Source: Cohaesibacter celericrescens (GTDB lineage: Bacteria > Pseudomonadota > Alphaproteobacteria > Rhizobiales > Cohaesibacteraceae). Taken from it: a stretch of DNA of 64,000 nucleotides. Shown one piece after another: positions 1 to 9,766 of the stretch. The notes under the pieces were generated by a model, which saw only the letters and a list, made by a program, of their open reading frames with translations, was not told the origin of the DNA and ran no database searches. Position 1 is the stretch's first letter; the number at the start of each line of letters is the position of its first letter. The stretch is from the NCBI RefSeq assembly GCF_002866925.1, contig NZ_PKUQ01000009.1, positions 1 to 64,000 on the forward strand. Reading direction: 5' to 3'. A program made the position numbers and the translations under genes.

Positions 1-39
1 ACAATTGTATAAACTTCATCACCAATTCTTAAATTGATA

Positions 40-715
40 TTACTGTCTTACCTGAATATGAGACTTCTTTGATTTTACAATTTGAATACTTTCTCGGAGT
101 GCTCTTTCTAATGGTTGCGGTGTCGCCCCTCGTTCAATCTCATACGCGGTTTGAGTCAGTCGTATTAAACCGATGATGTTGGCTGTCCTTTTTAGTGTCT
201 GCGCGGCTTGTCTTATGTGTAACGCCTGCATTGCGTAATGAATCGCCTGCGGAAAGTATCAGCCGCCATTGCGCTTTGGAGGACTTTGGAAAGTAAAAAT
301 TTATCAAATGGTTTGATTAGGAAATCCCAAAACACGTTTTTTAGTGCTGCTCCCTTCTATGATTAACCAATTGATTGGTTATTGTAATGATGGGCATAGT
401 GGCGAGCCGATAATCAAAATGTTGTCGCAAGAGTTTTGTTACTTCTTGTCCTGACATGCCTGGTATGGACTTATCCATAAGAATGGTGTCGGGCAGATGC
501 GTTTTTGCTAAGGCAATGGCTTCAGAGCCGTTAAAGGCTTCAATGACCTTGTGCTCCAGTGTTTCGAGTATCTCTAGTAGGATCGAACGGGCTGTTTCCT
601 AATCATCAGCGAATAGGATGGTTAGATGGGATAAACCTGCAAAAGAAATAGGGCGTACATCTTTGTTTTTAGGCCGCCAATCGTATGGGGACCGATATTT
701 GATGGTGTATTGATT
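40..715 (-). pseudogene. Decayed C-terminus of a hybrid sensor histidine kinase (linker, receiver, HPt)
   Basis: On the minus strand the stretch from about 715 down to 40 reads as the tail of a hybrid histidine kinase in broken frames. A linker is followed by a receiver start (LTILFADD), interrupted by an in-frame TAG at 599-601. The frame then continues through the phospho-acceptor region (ILMDKSIPGMSG) to beta-4 (MPIITIT). After a frame change near 345-370 it resumes with DFLIKPFDK, which holds the conserved receiver lysine. A further frame change near 231 leads into an HPt-like helix (AAQTLKRTANIIG) where the usual phospho-acceptor His is Gln. No HisKA or HATPase domain is visible upstream. 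The stop, the frame changes and the lost His make this non-functional. The 63-residue reading frame at 40-231 is the HPt remnant and is unlikely to be an independent gene. Confidence 0.8.
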
Positions 716-1008
716 TTATCCTGTAAATCTTCCCCCCCAATCAGCCCCCTCAGCCCAGCAAGCATGTGCTTTTAAAGCTACACAATTTTAGTTCGCAGGC
801 TTAACTCATTGGGGCCGGGCTGGTTGGCCATGTGTTTTCAACTCCATGTTGCGGGCAATTTTGTGTGTCGGCGAGTGAGAGACCCCAATACCGTTTGTAT
901 TGTCACTTTATCTTTCAAACGCCAACGACGCCTTGAGATTTTGCAGTCCAGAGCGCTGCATGCTATGGCAACGCCGAACAACTATATGTGCGCTATTTAG
1001 GAATTCCA
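716..1008. other. Intergenic region without a recognisable gene
   Basis: Stops in all useful frames and no codon pattern or family resemblance. A 63-codon frame at 809-1000 has no recognisable motif and no ribosome binding site. The stretch probably holds the promoter of the downstream HAD gene; no convincing -35/-10 pair was identified. Confidence 0.5.
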
Positions 1009-1935
1009 ATGCAGACTTTAACGCTTACACCGAATGAAGCTTTTGAGCGCTATCAGGTGATCCGATCCCGGTTGCCAATGTTGCCTGAATTTGACTCAGG
1101 GCTAGGGAGGATGAAAACAGCTAATCACCTCGGGGACCTCGTTTCATTTTATGATGTTTTTGTTTTTGATGCCTTTGGAGTTCTTAATGTTGGTGACGTT
1201 GCTATTGCGGGGGCTCGTGATAGAATTGATGCATTGCAACGAGCAGGAAAGCGACTGTTTGTGCTGACCAATGCTGCCTCTTATTCCTTTCCTAGTGTGG
1301 TGGTGAAGTTTCAAAAGCTTGGCTTTGCCTTCGGACAAGATGAACTTATTTCGTCTCGGGATGTCTGTGAAACCCAAATGCTGGATATGGATCCGGCGAT
1401 GACATGGGGAGTGATTGCACCATCAAATTTCAATCCAACAGAAGTGAATTTCCAGTGCTCTGTTTTGCGCGATGATCAATCGCAGTATGACAATGTGGAT
1501 GGATTTATCTTTCTATCGACCGAATGCTGGCAGAATGCGCGGCAGTCGCTTTTGATCTCCAGTTTACAAAGGCGATCGCGTCCGGTGATTGTTGCCAATC
1601 CGGATTTGGTAGCTCCACGCGAAGTGGGGTTAACCTTGGAACCCGGATTTTATGCGCATGATTTGCTCGATCAACTACCGGACCTTGATCTGACCTTTCA
1701 TGGGAAACCATTTGCCAGTGTTTATGATCGGGTGGAGCAACTGATTGGCGATAAACTCAATCGAGAACGGATTGCCATGATGGGGGATAGCCTGCACACA
1801 GACATTTGGGGGGCGAGTGTGCGCGGCTGGGGTTCGGTGCTGGTTACCGATCATGGCTTTCTCAAAGGACAGAATTTAGAACAAGCCATTCAGGACAGTG
1901 GCACCCGACCTAATTGGATCGTACCATCAATCTAG
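1009..1935 (+). CDS. HAD-superfamily hydrolase, class IIA (TIGR01459-like)
   Basis: This is a cytosolic phosphatase of the haloacid dehalogenase superfamily, of the NagD/pyridoxal-phosphatase-like class IIA type. The nucleophile motif I reads VFVFDAFGVL. A motif II-like threonine lies in FVLTNAAS and the C-terminal acidic motif is MMGDSLHTDIWGA. The length of 309 residues matches the small family I know as TIGR01459. The substrate is unknown. The reading frame can be opened at a GTG at 988, but ATG at 1009 has AGGA at 999-1002 with proper spacing and is preferred. The gene stands alone and converges with ureG after about 40 bases, so it is not obviously part of the urea operon. Confidence 0.8.
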   Translation: MQTLTLTPNEAFERYQVIRSRLPMLPEFDSGLGRMKTANHLGDLVSFYDVFVFDAFGVLNVGDVAIAGARDRIDALQRAGKRLFVLTNAASYSFPSVVVKFQKLGFAFGQDELISSRDVCETQMLDMDPAMTWGVIAPSNFNPTEVNFQCSVLRDDQSQYDNVDGFIFLSTECWQNARQSLLISSLQRRSRPVIVANPDLVAPREVGLTLEPGFYAHDLLDQLPDLDLTFHGKPFASVYDRVEQLIGDKLNRERIAMMGDSLHTDIWGASVRGWGSVLVTDHGFLKGQNLEQAIQDSGTRPNWIVPSI

Positions 1936-1976
1936 TGATGAATTTTTACCGTGCACGGTGTTGAGTGAGTAATTCT

Positions 1977-2642
1977 TTAAGCGACATCCAAATCTGGCGT
2001 TTGGAGTCCCGATTTCTTGCAAATAAGGGCAGCTATTTCAGCCACCCCAACGCCGCGGGACAAATCAGCAAATTGGAAAGGTTTGCCTTTGCGGGCATTT
2101 TCTGTATCGAGCCGCATGCGATCGAGGTCAGCGCCTACATAGGGCGCCAGATCGGTTTTGTTGATGATTAACAGGTCTGATCGGGAAATGGCTGGTCCAC
2201 CTTTACGCGGAATGTCGTCGCCCTGACAAACCGAAATAACATAGAGGGTGAGGTCTGCCAGATCAGGCGAAAAAGTCGCTGCGAGATTATCGCCACCGGA
2301 TTCAATAAAGACAATATCCAGATCAGGATGGCGGGTGCACAGCGTATCGATAGCGGCAAGGTTGATGGAGGCATCCTCGCGGATGGCGGTGTGTGGGCAA
2401 CCTCCGGTTTCGATGCCGAGGACGCGATCCTCTGCCAATGCCTGCTTGCGCACGAGGGCCATTGCATCCTCTTTGGTATAGATGTCATTAGTCACCACCC
2501 CGATGGAAAAATGATCGCGTAGGGCAAGGCACAGTTTTTCTGTCAATGTGGTTTTGCCTGCTCCCACAGGCCCACCAATGCCAATACGCATGGGGCCATT
2601 GAGTGCCGATGGGGACGTGTGATCAGGATTGTTGGCAGTCAT
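1977..2642 (-). CDS. ureG: Urease accessory GTPase UreG
   Basis: UreG is the SIMIBI-class GTPase that powers nickel insertion into apo-urease with UreE, UreF and UreD. The P-loop GPVGAGKT lies at residues 24-31. The metal-binding CPH motif follows ([11 protein letters not shown]), and the guanine-specificity motif is NKTD. The length of 221 residues is normal. It is the last gene of the urease block and overlaps the ureF stop by four bases (ATGA-type), so the two are translationally coupled. The very close match to the conserved UreG pattern makes the call secure. Confidence 0.97.
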   Translation of the reverse strand: MTANNPDHTSPSALNGPMRIGIGGPVGAGKTTLTEKLCLALRDHFSIGVVTNDIYTKEDAMALVRKQALAEDRVLGIETGGCPHTAIREDASINLAAIDTLCTRHPDLDIVFIESGGDNLAATFSPDLADLTLYVISVCQGDDIPRKGGPAISRSDLLIINKTDLAPYVGADLDRMRLDTENARKGKPFQFADLSRGVGVAEIAALICKKSGLQTPDLDVA

Positions 2643-3355
2643 GACCGAAAGATCCTTGTTGTTAGATGCTCGTGCTGCATTGCCGCAATGTCAGAGTGCA
2701 GGCAACAGCTGCCGATGTCTTCGAGTGTTGCTGTTGTTGCGCGTTGTGCCGTTTCTAAAACTATGGGCTCTAAGGCAGCCTGCAGCAAAAGGCCATCGCT
2801 TTGCCCCAGTGGCACAAGGCGCATGGCAACCGAAATTAGATTGGCTGCAAAGGCGTGAATTGCTGCGGGTAATATGGTTTCCAGCGCGATATTCTGATTC
2901 TGCGCCACAGCGCCAAGAATGACGGGTAGAGCAATCACCTTGGTGCCTGTTTGATCCAACATATCATGGACGGGGCAGGGCCACGTCCGACTGGCTTGCA
3001 AAAAGGCGGCGCCTTGCTGAGTGGTTTCCATATAGCGCTCTGCACTGGGGGCCATTGCTAGGGCGTGGTCGTTCAAATCGAGCAAGGCAGTGCTTTGAAG
3101 CTGAACCGCTTTCCAGCTGAGCGCCAACATCACTGAATCGGACCAGCCACCACCACGCTTAACCAAAGCAATAAGCCAGTTCCGTGTGCTGACGCGGTCA
3201 TGTAGCGTGCCTGCATCAATGGCCGTTTCTAAGCCGTGGCTATAACTAAAGGCTCCCACCGGAAAAGCTGGGGACATCCAGGTGAGAAGTCGCACAAGGG
3301 CGGCACCCGTCAGGCCGTTACTGGCAGTTTGTACACCGGCACCCTCAATGTGCAT
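2639..3355 (-). CDS. ureF: Urease accessory protein UreF
   Basis: UreF bridges UreD and UreG in the urease activation complex and gates nickel delivery. The diagnostic start of the fold, [21 protein letters not shown], lies near the N-terminus. The reading frame stays open up to 3439, but that would bury some 95 bases inside ureE. A start at ATG 3355 (or 3361) gives about 238 residues and an overlap of about 11 bases with ureE, closer to the family norm. No strong ribosome binding site distinguishes the two ATGs, so translation probably depends on coupling to ureE. It overlaps ureG by four bases at its end. Confidence 0.93.
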   Translation of the reverse strand: MHIEGAGVQTASNGLTGAALVRLLTWMSPAFPVGAFSYSHGLETAIDAGTLHDRVSTRNWLIALVKRGGGWSDSVMLALSWKAVQLQSTALLDLNDHALAMAPSAERYMETTQQGAAFLQASRTWPCPVHDMLDQTGTKVIALPVILGAVAQNQNIALETILPAAIHAFAANLISVAMRLVPLGQSDGLLLQAALEPIVLETAQRATTATLEDIGSCCLHSDIAAMQHEHLTTRIFRS

Positions 3356-3857
3356 GGTCATGCTCGTGCGTGTGGCTCTGTACGGCGCCTTCGCTGTGAT
3401 CGTGGGCATTGGGCGCTGTCTTGCCGACATAGGCTCCACTGACGGGAGAGAAAGGTGCTGTCACAGGGGTTAGCGTTGCGCCCAATCCCTGAAGCATATC
3501 GGCGATCACAGCATCCTGACGGATCCTTAGATGATCTTCATAAATCTCAGTTGGTTGATGTCGGTTGCCCAGATGCCAGCCAAGGGTCAGCAAAGCAAGC
3601 CCGTCTGCCCCCCGAACCTCATACAGTGGTTCGGGGATGGCCAACACCTTGATCATATGCCCATTGTCTAGCAACAGACCATCACCGTGATTGATCCGCT
3701 CAGCTCTTTGCAACAACAGCATAAATTCCACACCATTGTCACTGGTCAGGGCGATGCGGCGGCGAAAGCGATCCTCTTCATCAAGGGTAATCTGATCGTC
3801 TGGTTCAACAGTCCATTGATCTGGCGAGAGAACTTTATAGGCTATGATGTTTGACAA
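3345..3857 (-). CDS. ureE: Urease nickel metallochaperone UreE
   Basis: UreE delivers nickel to the UreDFG-urease complex. The N-terminal beta domain contains the typical RFRRRIALTSDNG-type segment, and the central domain carries the conserved GHMIKV metal-site region and the LGNRH motif. The C-terminus ends in a His-rich tail ([10 protein letters not shown] after an acidic His stretch), which in other UreE proteins stores extra nickel. The length is 170 residues. It lies 9 bases downstream of ureC, and its 3' end overlaps ureF. Confidence 0.95.
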   Translation of the reverse strand: MSNIIAYKVLSPDQWTVEPDDQITLDEEDRFRRRIALTSDNGVEFMLLLQRAERINHGDGLLLDNGHMIKVLAIPEPLYEVRGADGLALLTLGWHLGNRHQPTEIYEDHLRIRQDAVIADMLQGLGATLTPVTAPFSPVSGAYVGKTAPNAHDHSEGAVQSHTHEHDHAH

Positions 3858-3866
3858 GGTTGCCTC

Positions 3867-5579
3867 CTAAAACAGAAAATAGCGTTGCGCCATAGGAAGC
3901 ACTTCTGCGGGTTCACAAGTCAGGATTTCTCCGTCAGCCCGCACTTCGTATGTTTCCGGGTCGACGGATATTTCTGGTGTGGCATCATTGAGCATCATAG
4001 ATGCTTTGGAAATACCGCTGCGGGTGTTTTCGACAGCAACCATAGTCTTGGCGGTTCCCAATTTTTTGGACAGGCCATTGTCAATCGCGGCTTGACACAC
4101 GAAGGTGACAGAGCTGTTGGTCAGGGATTTGCCATAGGCTCCGAACATTGGCCGGTAATGGACCGGCTGAGGGGTTGGGATTGAGGCGTTCGGATCGCCC
4201 ATTGGCGCCGCTGCGATGGTGCCGCCAATCACGATCATATCGGGTTTGACGCCAAAGAAGGCCGGAGACCAGAGCACAAGGTCTGCGCGTTTGCCCACTT
4301 CAATCGAGCCGATATGCTTGCTCATGCCCTGCGCGATGGCGGGGTTGATGGTGTATTTGGCAATATAGCGTTTGACGCGCTCATTGTCGTTGTTGCCACG
4401 CTCCAAATTTAAACTGCCGCGCTGCTTTTTCATTTTGTCGGCGGTCTGCCATGTGCGGATGATCACCTCGCCGACGCGGCCCATGGCCTGACTGTCGGAT
4501 GAAATAATCGAAAAGGCACCCATATCATGCAAAATGTCTTCCGCTGCGATGGTTTCCTTGCGGATGCGGCTTTCGGCAAAAGCAACATCTTCGGGGATGT
4601 TGGCGTCCAGATGGTGACAGACCATCAGCATATCCAGATGCTCGGCCACCGTGTTGGCTGTGTAGGGCCTTGTCGGGTTGGTTGAAGAGGGTATCACATT
4701 GTCCATGCCGCAGATTTTGATGATGTCGGGGGCATGGCCACCGCCAGCGCCTTCGGTGTGAAACGCGTGGATGGTGCGTCCTTTGAAGGCATCAACGGTG
4801 CTTTCGACAAATCCGGATTCGTTCAAAGTATCCGTGTGGATCATCACCTGAACGTCATGGGCATCTGCAACCGTGAGGCAGGTGTCGATGGCGGCGGGAG
4901 TGGTGCCCCAGTCTTCATGCAGCTTCAGTGCCGCTGCACCACCCAAGAGCATTTCTTCCAGTGCCTTTGGCTGTGACGCGTTGCCTTTGCCTGCAAAAGC
5001 CAGATTCATCGGGAAGGCATCGGCGGCTTCGATCATGCGGGCGATATGCCAAGGGCCAGGGGTACAAGTCGTCGCCAGAGTGCCATGGGCTGGACCTGTA
5101 CCCCCGCCGAGCATCGTAGTGATGCCAGACATCAATGCTTCTTCTATTTGCTGCGGGCAGATAAAATGGATATGGGCATCCATGCCGCCCGCTGTCAGGA
5201 TTTTGCCCTCAGCGGCGATGGCCTCGGTGCCTGGACCGATGATGATATCAACGCCGGTCTGTGTATCTGGGTTACCTGCTTTGCCGATGCCGCAAATGAC
5301 GCCGTCTTTGAGGCCAATATCTGCTTTGTAAATGCCGGTATAATCAACGACCAACGCGTTGGTGATGACTGTATCTACGGCTCCATCGGCGCGAGCCACT
5401 TGCGATTGGCCCATGCCGTCGCGGATGACTTTACCGCCGCCGAATTTGACTTCGTCGCCGTAGGAGGTGAAATCTTGCTCCACCTCGATGAATAGCTCAG
5501 TGTCAGCAAGACGCAGTTTATCGCCGGTGGTGGGGCCGAACATGTCCGCATAGGCGGCTCTTGAAAGTGAAATAGCCAT
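3867..5579 (-). CDS. ureC: Urease catalytic subunit alpha (UreC)
   Basis: UreC is the nickel-containing catalytic subunit that hydrolyses urea to ammonia and carbamate. All active-site residues can be placed: His136 and His138 (AHIHF), the carbamylated Lys219 and His221 (LKLHEDWG), His248 (MIHTDT), His274 ([12 protein letters not shown]), the flap Cys321-His322 (VCHHLD) and Asp362 (SSDSQAMGR). They sit at a constant offset of two from the Klebsiella enzyme. The length of 570 residues is standard. The start overlaps the ureB stop by one base (TAATG), which gives tight coupling of equimolar subunits. The gene is intact and should be active. Confidence 0.98.
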   Translation of the reverse strand: MAISLSRAAYADMFGPTTGDKLRLADTELFIEVEQDFTSYGDEVKFGGGKVIRDGMGQSQVARADGAVDTVITNALVVDYTGIYKADIGLKDGVICGIGKAGNPDTQTGVDIIIGPGTEAIAAEGKILTAGGMDAHIHFICPQQIEEALMSGITTMLGGGTGPAHGTLATTCTPGPWHIARMIEAADAFPMNLAFAGKGNASQPKALEEMLLGGAAALKLHEDWGTTPAAIDTCLTVADAHDVQVMIHTDTLNESGFVESTVDAFKGRTIHAFHTEGAGGGHAPDIIKICGMDNVIPSSTNPTRPYTANTVAEHLDMLMVCHHLDANIPEDVAFAESRIRKETIAAEDILHDMGAFSIISSDSQAMGRVGEVIIRTWQTADKMKKQRGSLNLERGNNDNERVKRYIAKYTINPAIAQGMSKHIGSIEVGKRADLVLWSPAFFGVKPDMIVIGGTIAAAPMGDPNASIPTPQPVHYRPMFGAYGKSLTNSSVTFVCQAAIDNGLSKKLGTAKTMVAVENTRSGISKASMMLNDATPEISVDPETYEVRADGEILTCEPAEVLPMAQRYFLF

Positions 5580-5884
5580 TAAAGGGCACCTCCGATTTCG
5601 CCACGAAAGCCATAGACTTCGCGTTTGCCTGTCAGCGGGATCAGTTTGACAATGCGTGTTTGGCCCGGCTCGAACCGAACGGCAGTGCCGGCGGCAATAT
5701 CAAGCCGTTGGCCACGCGCAGCAGTGCGGTCAAAGGAAAGAGATGGATTGGTTTCAAAAAAATGATAGTGAGAGCCAACCTGAACGGGGCGGTCGCCGGT
5801 GTTGGAGACTTCCAATTCGGTAACCTCTAGGCCGTCGTTTAGCATGATGTCCCCGTCAGCGGGAATGAATTCACCTGGTATCAT
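5579..5884 (-). CDS. ureB: Urease subunit beta (UreB)
   Basis: This is the small non-catalytic beta subunit of urease, packed against UreC. The conserved opening MIPGEF and the motifs [11 protein letters not shown] and [13 protein letters not shown] [14 protein letters not shown] are present. The reading frame opens at 5911, inside ureA. ATG at 5884 is preferred because it is preceded by AGGGA with good spacing and begins exactly at the conserved MIPGE motif, giving 101 residues. It follows ureA by about 10 bases and ends on the ureC start codon. Confidence 0.95.
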   Translation of the reverse strand: MIPGEFIPADGDIMLNDGLEVTELEVSNTGDRPVQVGSHYHFFETNPSLSFDRTAARGQRLDIAAGTAVRFEPGQTRIVKLIPLTGKREVYGFRGEIGGAL

Positions 5885-5894
5885 GGTCTGTTCC

Positions 5895-6197
5895 CTATCT
5901 GATTGGTTCATGCACGGTGACGAGTTTGACCCCGTCGGGAAATGTGGCTTCGACCTGAATGTCGTGGATCATCTCGGGGATGCCTTCCATCACTTGATCG
6001 CGGCTGATGATGTGGGCTCCGGCTTCCATCAGGTCCGCGACAGAACGGCCATCGCGAGCCCCTTCAACGATGAAATCGGAAATCAAGGCGATGGCTTCGG
6101 GATGGTTGAGCACTACGCCGCGTTCCAGACGACGACGCGCCACCATCGCCGCCATGGCGATCAGTAGTTTGTCTTTCTCACGGGGGGTCAAATTCAT
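5895..6197 (-). CDS. ureA: Urease subunit gamma (UreA)
   Basis: This is the gamma subunit of urease, 100 residues, with the conserved opening [17 protein letters not shown], the [19 protein letters not shown] segment and the C-terminal [15 protein letters not shown] end ([12 protein letters not shown]). A very strong ribosome binding site (GAGGAGG) precedes the ATG. It is the first structural urease gene after ureD, with 18 bases between them. Confidence 0.97.
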   Translation of the reverse strand: MNLTPREKDKLLIAMAAMVARRRLERGVVLNHPEAIALISDFIVEGARDGRSVADLMEAGAHIISRDQVMEGIPEMIHDIQVEATFPDGVKLVTVHEPIR

Positions 6198-6215
6198 GAC
6201 ATTTCCTCCTCTATT

Positions 6216-7097
6216 CTATGTTGTCCAGACTCGGGGAAGAGGCTCCCCGGCCCGTAAATGTTGAATGAGCGGGATAAGCGCCGCACGCAGTTGCAAGCCG
6301 TAGGGGGCGCTCAGGCGCACCAGCAATTTGCCATTGAAGGCCGAGACACCACCATGACAGTCAGGCTGGCGCGCGATGCATTGGCGGGCACCATCGGCCA
6401 AAGTTGCAAGGCTTTCTGTATCTTCTGGGCCGATATAACAAAGGGACGAAAAGCTAGAGTGGCTCGATAAGACGGCCGCATTGGCCCCGAAGCCTGTCAC
6501 ATTTCCGTTCAGGGTTAGGGTGTCTGCGTGAAGCAGTTGACCATCACGCCTTATTCGCCAGTTATCAGAAAAACCGACAGAATGGACCTTTTCCCCCATG
6601 GCTAGACGACCGAGCAGAACAGATTCGACAGCAAGAAAACGGGCTGTGCCGCTCAGATCGACCAGTAGGTTACGGGTCAACTGAGATTGGTCAAACAGAA
6701 TTGTTTCTTGTGGCAGCCAGTCAAGGCGGGCTCCATCGGCGACTGTGAGATTGGTGGAGACTTGCGCAGGCCCTTCGTTGGACTTGTAGATTTTTTCGCA
6801 GGCCTGTGTGGTGGCAACGGCTGCTGTGCCTGTGCCGCACGAGACATCCCAGTTGAGGTCATCACCGCCGGTCAGACCGCCTGAGCTGTTGATTAAAACA
6901 GCCTCAGCCCCGTTGGAGCCATAGACCCTAGGCAAACGGATTTTGGCACAGCCTTGCTGATAGAGCCCATCCAGCATGGTTTTGCCGGTGGTGCCCATAG
7001 AGCCGGGCTTGAAGCTGACCCGCCCTGTGCCGCTGGCGCGTTGCGCCCGCACGGGTTTGATGGTCGGCTCATACGGTGAGGTAGCTGCGAACATCAT
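6216..7097 (-). CDS. ureD: Urease accessory protein UreD
   Basis: UreD (UreH in some species) is the scaffold that binds apo-urease and conducts nickel from UreG and UreF. Recognisable motifs are AVLINSSGGLTGGD near residue 70 and the ATTQACEKIYKS segment with downstream LDWLPQETILFD. The length of 293 residues is normal. The start lies 29 bases inside the 3' end of urtE. This joins the transporter and enzyme genes into one transcription unit and argues that the urea importer and urease are made together. Confidence 0.94.
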   Translation of the reverse strand: MMFAATSPYEPTIKPVRAQRASGTGRVSFKPGSMGTTGKTMLDGLYQQGCAKIRLPRVYGSNGAEAVLINSSGGLTGGDDLNWDVSCGTGTAAVATTQACEKIYKSNEGPAQVSTNLTVADGARLDWLPQETILFDQSQLTRNLLVDLSGTARFLAVESVLLGRLAMGEKVHSVGFSDNWRIRRDGQLLHADTLTLNGNVTGFGANAAVLSSHSSFSSLCYIGPEDTESLATLADGARQCIARQPDCHGGVSAFNGKLLVRLSAPYGLQLRAALIPLIQHLRAGEPLPRVWTT

Positions 7098-7845
7098 CCC
7101 TATCCAAATCTTCTGCGGGACCGGAGTGGGTTATTTCGCCGCGGTCCATAATGTGTACAACATCAGCCAATTCGCGACAGAAATCCAGATATTGTTCAAC
7201 CAGAAGAATGGCCATTCCTTTTTCGTCGCGCAGATACGTGATGGCGCGGCCGATATCCTTGATGATCGATGGCTGAATGCCTTCAGTGGGTTCGTCCAAT
7301 ACCAGAATGTCGGGGCGTGTAACCAAGGCGCGCCCTATGGCCAATTGTTGCTGCTGACCGCCGGAAAGGTCTCCACCACGGCGTGATAGCATATCCTTGA
7401 GAATCGGGAAGAGTTCAAAGATTTCTTCTTCGATAAAGCGTTGCTTGCGCGGCAGGCGGGCGTAACCGGTTTCCAGATTTTCCTTTACGGTCAATTGCGC
7501 AAAGATCTCGCGGCCTTGAGGCACATAGCCTATGCCCTTTCCTGCGCGGGTATAGGAAGGGGCCTTGGTGATTGCATCCCTCCCCAAAAGAATCTCCCCG
7601 TTTGAGACGGGATGTTGCCCGACGATCGCCCGCAAGAGCGAAGATTTACCAACGCCGTTGCGGCCGAGCACACAGGTGATTTTTGCTTTTTCAACCACCA
7701 AGGATACATTGCGTAAAGCTTGGGCCGCACCATAATGCAGATCGATTGACTGCACCTTGAGAGCAGCCGTCTCTGGCATGCCGTCGATTACGATGCTTGT
7801 GTCCGGCCCATCTGTTTTTGGGGTAATTTCGATCGCTTCACTCAT
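7069..7845 (-). CDS. urtE: Urea ABC transporter ATP-binding subunit UrtE
   Basis: This is the LivF-type ATPase of the high-affinity urea importer. The Walker A motif is GRNGVGKSS, the ABC signature LSGGQQQQLAIGRAL and Walker B ILVLDEPTEGIQPSI; this last form is typical of UrtE and LivF. There are 258 residues, with an N-terminal extension of about 25 residues before the nucleotide-binding fold. It lies two bases after urtD. Its 3' end overlaps ureD. Confidence 0.93.
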   Translation of the reverse strand: MSEAIEITPKTDGPDTSIVIDGMPETAALKVQSIDLHYGAAQALRNVSLVVEKAKITCVLGRNGVGKSSLLRAIVGQHPVSNGEILLGRDAITKAPSYTRAGKGIGYVPQGREIFAQLTVKENLETGYARLPRKQRFIEEEIFELFPILKDMLSRRGGDLSGGQQQQLAIGRALVTRPDILVLDEPTEGIQPSIIKDIGRAITYLRDEKGMAILLVEQYLDFCRELADVVHIMDRGEITHSGPAEDLDRDDVRSYLTV

Positions 7846-7847
7846 GA

Positions 7848-8606
7848 TTATCTCCCCAAATAGCTTTCAATGACGTCTGGATGGGCGCTGACATGGTCGA
7901 GCGATCCTTCAGCGAGAACCGATCCTTCGGCCAACACTGTGACTTTGACATCAAGGTCGCGGATGAAGCCCATGTCGTGCTCAACAACGATGACGGAGCG
8001 CGTTTTGGCGATTTCGCGCAACAATTTGGCCGTCTCAATAGTTTCGGCATCGGTCATGCCGGCGACCGGCTCATCGACCAACAGCAGCTTGGGGTCCTGT
8101 GCCAACAGCATGCCGATCTCCAGCCATTGTTTTTGGCCGTGTGACAGGTCTGCGGCCAACTCGCTGGCGCGATGGGTGAGGCGAACGGTGTCCAGTAGGG
8201 CGTTGATTCTGGCCTTGTCCGCCTCGCTTTCTTGATAGAAAAGCGAGGCGAACACACTACGCTCACCAGCGAGGGCTAATTCGATATTTTCACGCACGGT
8301 TTGATCTTCAAAAACCGTTGGTTTTTGAAACTTACGACCGATGCCAGCCTGTGCGATTTCGGTTTCATCATGCTGGGTAAGGTCCATATCACCTTCAAAC
8401 AAAACATCGCCGGAATCCGGGCGGGTTTTACCGGTAATGATGTCCATCATGGTGGTTTTTCCAGCACCATTGGGGCCAATGATGGCGCGCATTTCCCCCG
8501 CTTCGATGGCCAGAGACAGGCCATTAATGGCTTTAAAGCCGTCAAAGGAAACGGACACATCATCCAGATAGAGCAGGACAGGGGTGAGAGGCAGATCTTC
8601 GGTCAT
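7848..8606 (-). CDS. urtD: Urea ABC transporter ATP-binding subunit UrtD
   Basis: This is the LivG-type ATPase of the urea importer. Walker A is GPNGAGKTT, the signature region LSHGQKQWLEIGMLL is the atypical form found in UrtD, and Walker B is LLLVDEPVAGMTDAE. The segment IGRKFQKPTVFEDQTVRENIELAL is characteristic of the LivG/UrtD branch. The length is 252 residues. The start overlaps the urtC stop by four bases. Confidence 0.94.
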   Translation of the reverse strand: MTEDLPLTPVLLYLDDVSVSFDGFKAINGLSLAIEAGEMRAIIGPNGAGKTTMMDIITGKTRPDSGDVLFEGDMDLTQHDETEIAQAGIGRKFQKPTVFEDQTVRENIELALAGERSVFASLFYQESEADKARINALLDTVRLTHRASELAADLSHGQKQWLEIGMLLAQDPKLLLVDEPVAGMTDAETIETAKLLREIAKTRSVIVVEHDMGFIRDLDVKVTVLAEGSVLAEGSLDHVSAHPDVIESYLGR

Positions 8607-9766
8607 GAGGCGTCTCCGCTTTGCTCTGTGGCCGGCGTGCCGATGACAGGATCAGAGGGTGCCGATTTTTTGGCAGAGAATTTCTGGCGCACGCTGGCCA
8701 TGGCACCCATGATGCCTTTTGGCAAAAACAGAGTGACAGCAACAAACAGCGCGCCAAGGGCAAAGAGCCAATATTCCGGCAGAGCGGCTGTGAACCAGCT
8801 CTTGCCCAAATTGACCGTGATAGCGCCCAAAATCGGGCCGATTAATGTGCCGCGCCCACCAATGGCAGTCCAAATGACCACTTCAATGGAGTTTGCTGGG
8901 GCAAATTCGCCGGGGTTGATAATGCCCACTTGAGGCACATACAGAGCACCAGCAAGACCTGCCATCATGGCTGAAACGGTAAAGACAAACAATTTCACAT
9001 GTTCCACACGATAGCCAAGAAAACGGGCGCGGGATTCGGCCTCTCGGGTGGCGATCAACACTTTGCCAAAGCGCGAGCGTACGATGGCCGAGCTGAGGAT
9101 GAGCGACAGACAAAGCGCAAAGGCGGAGGCTGAGAAGAGGCCGGCGCGGGTGCCGCCGTTTTGCAAGGTGAAGCCAAGGATGTCTTTAAAATCGGTCAGG
9201 CCATTGTTGCCGCCAAAGCCCATGTCATTGCGGAAGAACGCCAGCAAAAGCGCATAGGTCATGGCTTGGGTGATGATAGAGAGATAGACCCCAGTTACCC
9301 GTGACCGGAAGGCAAACCAGCCAAAGACAAATGCCAGTAGACCGGGCACAGCAAAGATCATCAGGAGGGTGAACCAAAATTGGTCAAACCCGAACCAATA
9401 CCAAGGCAATTCTTTCCAGTTCAGAAAGACCATAAAGTCAGGCAAAATCGGATCACCATAAACGCCGCGTGAACCGATTTGGCGCATGAGATACATGCCC
9501 ATTACATAGCCACCCAGCGCAAAAAAAGCGCCGTGACCGAGCGAAAGAATGCCGCAATACCCCCAAACCAGATCCAGCGCCAAGGCCAGCAAGGCATAGG
9601 TGAGATATTTGCCGAAAAGAGAGACGGCATAGTCAGGGATATGCAGCGCATGGTCGGGCGCAAGCGAGAGATTGAGGAAGGGGACCAGCACGGCAATCAG
9701 TGCGAGTGCTGCTGCAACCCAAGCAATGCGTCCTTGTAATCCACGAAACAAAAAGCCGGAAATCAT
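8603..9766 (-). CDS. urtC: Urea ABC transporter permease UrtC
   Basis: This is a LivM-type inner-membrane permease of the urea importer, with about ten hydrophobic segments over 387 residues. The family motifs ALALDLVWGYCGILSLGHGAFFALGGY and the C-terminal IGGRGTLIGPILGA loop, which contacts the ATPases, are clear. It is coupled to urtB and urtD by four-base overlaps on both sides. A short basic C-terminal tail follows the last membrane span. Confidence 0.94.
   Translation of the reverse strand: MISGFLFRGLQGRIAWVAAALALIAVLVPFLNLSLAPDHALHIPDYAVSLFGKYLTYALLALALDLVWGYCGILSLGHGAFFALGGYVMGMYLMRQIGSRGVYGDPILPDFMVFLNWKELPWYWFGFDQFWFTLLMIFAVPGLLAFVFGWFAFRSRVTGVYLSIITQAMTYALLLAFFRNDMGFGGNNGLTDFKDILGFTLQNGGTRAGLFSASAFALCLSLILSSAIVRSRFGKVLIATREAESRARFLGYRVEHVKLFVFTVSAMMAGLAGALYVPQVGIINPGEFAPANSIEVVIWTAIGGRGTLIGPILGAITVNLGKSWFTAALPEYWLFALGALFVAVTLFLPKGIMGAMASVRQKFSAKKSAPSDPVIGTPATEQSGDAS

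Noticed and set aside
809..1000. 63-codon open frame upstream of the HAD gene
   Set aside because: No ribosome binding site, no family resemblance, unusual composition rich in Cys and Arg; looks like chance.
1949..1960. Palindrome ACCGTGCACGGT between the HAD gene and ureG as a terminator
   Set aside because: No loop and no U-run after it on either strand in the required orientation.
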